NCBI GenBank assembly: GCA_937892225.1
Contig: CALAUH010000147.1
Location: 1 to 7,256 of the forward strand
Origin: an uncultured Treponema sp.
GTDB taxonomy: Bacteria; Spirochaetota; Spirochaetia; Treponematales; Treponemataceae
Length of the DNA: 7,256 nt
Direction of reading: 5' to 3'
The notes under the pieces are model-generated. The model was not told the DNA's origin, searched no databases, and saw only the letters and a list, made by a program, of their open reading frames with translations. The translations under genes and the position numbers were made by a program. Shown one piece after another: positions 6,221 through 7,256 of the stretch. Position 1 is the first letter of the stretch. Each line of letters starts with the position of its first letter.

Positions 6221-6250
6221 CTATTAGAATACCATTAAATATTCTGTTAG
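6221..6250. repeat. imperfect inverted repeat in the divergent intergenic region
   Basis: CTATTAGAATA and TATTCTGTTAG (9 of 11 positions complementary, inner six perfect) flank an 8-base spacer, between the starts of the minus gene at 6168 and the plus gene at 6332. The arrangement fits an operator or a small hairpin. No regulator gene with a DNA-binding domain is visible in the window. Confidence 0.3.
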
Positions 6251-6318
6251 CATTTGGACAATTTGTTGCAAAAAAAGACGGGAATTATTATCAATCTTCA
6301 TTTACAATAGACATACAC

Positions 6319-6324
6319 AGGAGG
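6319..6324 (+). promoter_or_regulatory. strong Shine-Dalgarno of the GyrI-like gene
   Basis: AGGAGG lies seven bases before ATG 6332-6334. It is the best ribosome site in the window and fixes this start. A TACAAT at 6303-6308 could be a -10 element but has no convincing -35 partner and would leave a very short leader. Confidence 0.75.
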
Positions 6325-6331
6325 TGCTAAA

Positions 6332-6697
6332 ATGCTTTTTCGTGGTGTTAGTAAGTCTTTTTCGACTGTTGGAGAGCAGCAATATAATACAATTGGTAAG
6401 TTCTGGGATGAAATGTCGGCAATTTATGAGCTGGAGAATCTTCGCGGACTGGGATATAACTGGAAGGATGATTCTATTGAATATGTAATCGGGTTGAAAA
6501 ATAATGAGATTTTTGATGTAAGTGACACTGGAGTTTGGAAGGAAGTTTCACTCCCCGACTCTGGCTGGAAAACTTATTCAGGTACTACAGAACGTCTTGG
6601 TGCAATGTACGATGAGATTTACAAGGAAGGTCGATTAACTTACGAGATTGAAGAATTCTTTGAAGATGGAAGCTGCAAGGTAATGATTACGCGATGA
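6332..6697 (+). CDS. GyrI-like / AraC effector-binding-domain protein, stand-alone
   Basis: The 121-residue protein resembles the small-molecule-binding domain shared by GyrI (SbmC), Rob/BmrR effector domains and integron Cass2 proteins. Features are KFWDEM at about 23-28, LRGLGYNW then IEYVIGL at 38-56, the W-x-x-Y-x-G turn (SGWKTYSG), LGAMYDEIYKEG, and a terminal strand pair with YEIEEFFEDGSCKVMI, where Glu107 matches the Glu that contacts cationic ligands in relatives. No DNA-binding helix-turn-helix is attached, so it would act as a ligand-binding or sequestering protein in the cytoplasm. It is shorter than the usual 150-160 residues, missing part of the first strand-helix unit, yet has a strong ribosome site, so it seems a genuine short version. 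It converges on the acetyltransferase gene, 22 bp apart. Family assignment is by pattern and moderate. Confidence 0.7.
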   Translation: MLFRGVSKSFSTVGEQQYNTIGKFWDEMSAIYELENLRGLGYNWKDDSIEYVIGLKNNEIFDVSDTGVWKEVSLPDSGWKTYSGTTERLGAMYDEIYKEGRLTYEIEEFFEDGSCKVMITR

Positions 6698-6719
6698 AAT
6701 AATTCTGGTAGCTGAAATA

Positions 6720-7256
6720 TTAGATATCGTTATTTTCCAATAGTTTGATAATTTCTTCTTTTACCTGTGAGAGATTGCCATTTGTAAGAATTGGAATCAG
6801 ATTATCTATCTCTTCTACAGATTTATCCCACCATTTTAATTTCTGCATCAATTTAATAAGTTCATCATCAAAACGCTTTCGGATTGTTTTAGCTGGATTT
6901 CCGGCAACAATAGTATATGGTTCAACATCTCTGGCGACTACACTATTTGTGCCAATTATTGCACCATTTCCAATATGAACGCCAGGCATAATAACAGCAT
7001 TCTGACCAATCCATACATCATTTTCGATTACAGTATTTCCTTTAAAAGGCATGTCTGAAGGTTCTGGAGTTTTCATATTCCATCCTTCAAGTGTATAAAA
7101 TGGAAAAGTTGAAACGCAGTTCATCTGATGATTTGCATCGTTCATAACAAATTCAACGCCTGTTGCAATCTGGCAGAATTTACCAATAATCAACTTATCC
7201 CGACTCCAAGGATAAAAATGAGTAACATGATTTTCAAAATTTGAGTCTGCAATATA
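6720..7256 (-). CDS. CatB/Vat-type hexapeptide O-acetyltransferase, N-terminus outside the window
   Basis: The frame is open to the window edge and starts YIADSNFENHVTHFYPWSRD KLIIGKF. The apparent start at 7193 is only an internal TTG (Leu of DKLIIGKF). The family signatures follow: FCQIATGVEFVMNDANHQMN with the catalytic His (residue 43 of the visible part), FPFYTLEGW, the left-handed beta-helix hexapeptide repeats (NTVIENDVWIGQNAVIMPGV, HIGNGAIIGTNSVV), EPYTIVAGNPAKTIRKRF and KWWDKSVEEI. Xenobiotic acetyltransferases of this type move acetyl from acetyl-CoA to chloramphenicol, streptogramin A or sugar-like hydroxyls. The FPFYTLEGW version looks like the widespread chromosomal CatB-related group rather than a known resistance allele, so resistance should not be assumed. 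The visible part is 178 residues; about 30-40 are missing at the N-terminus. Confidence 0.9.
   Translation of the reverse strand, partial: YIADSNFENHVTHFYPWSRDKLIIGKFCQIATGVEFVMNDANHQMNCVSTFPFYTLEGWNMKTPEPSDMPFKGNTVIENDVWIGQNAVIMPGVHIGNGAIIGTNSVVARDVEPYTIVAGNPAKTIRKRFDDELIKLMQKLKWWDKSVEEIDNLIPILTNGNLSQVKEEIIKLLENNDI

Larger units (their letters stand above)
6214..6330 (+). pseudogene. possible 5'-truncated coding remnant before the GyrI-like gene
   Basis: After a TGA at 6211-6213 one plus-strand frame reads GKTIRIPLNILLAFGQFVAK then KDGNYYQSSFTIDIHRRC and stops at TAA 6328-6330, two bases before the next ATG. The residues look protein-like, and the stop sits over the next gene's ribosome site as in operons. 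There is no ATG, GTG or TTG in frame, so at best it is the tail of a lost gene. It may be chance. Confidence 0.2.

Noticed and set aside
6197..6238. 13-codon plus ORF MLKLAEVKLLEYH after AAGGA, as a leader peptide
   Set aside because: It is too short, has no amino-acid run that would suggest attenuation, and is followed by no clear alternative terminator structure.
6169..6331. Integron attC-like site, suggested by the acetyltransferase and Cass2-like gene content
   Set aside because: No paired RYYYAAC/GTTRRRY core sites with an intervening inverted repeat could be found, and pyk is not cassette cargo.

Overview
The window is a mosaic. Bases 1 to about 450 are GC-rich (about 62 % G+C in the first two lines) and hold the middle and C-terminal part of an O-antigen ligase/polymerase-type membrane protein on the minus strand. 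From about base 450 onward the DNA is strongly AT-rich (about 17 % G+C in 481-540, higher inside genes). The two parts meet abruptly, and the break removes the N-terminal part of the ligase gene. This looks more like a chimeric assembly join, or a very recent recombination junction, than one native locus. The AT-rich part, with Asn/Lys-rich proteins, TTG starts and clear AAGGA-type Shine-Dalgarno sites, suggests a host-associated low-GC bacterium. A gut or rumen Treponema-like spirochaete is my guess, and it is inference only.

Layout of the AT-rich part: a MATE-transporter N-terminal remnant (555-671, minus) lies in the first intergenic stretch, next to a short ORF that runs into the junction. 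An alpha/beta hydrolase of the HSL/acetyl-esterase type (739-1629, plus) converges on a same-strand block of minus genes. In transcription order the block is a small exported or membrane-anchored hypothetical protein (5815-6168), a 116-residue unknown protein (5416-5766), pyruvate kinase with an extra C-terminal swivelling domain (3619-5412), a PnuC-type vitamin transporter (2857-3585), a frameshifted gene remnant (2602-2870), and a YfcE-like metallophosphoesterase (1649-2569). On the right, a stand-alone GyrI/AraC-effector-binding-like protein (6332-6697, plus) converges on a CatB/Vat-type hexapeptide acetyltransferase (6720-7256, minus) whose N-terminus lies beyond the window.

How the genes may work together: the best supported functional unit is the 116-residue gene with pyk. 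The pyk Shine-Dalgarno is formed by the last two sense codons of the upstream gene, so the two are probably translationally coupled. A 12-bp perfect inverted repeat covers the Shine-Dalgarno of the 116-residue gene, so this pair may be controlled at the RNA level. PnuC follows pyk after 33 bp and could be cotranscribed. The remaining genes look like ordinary accessory chromosome content with visible gene decay. I see no CRISPR array, tRNA, rRNA, transposase or integron recombination site, and no convincing new multi-gene defence or biosynthetic system.
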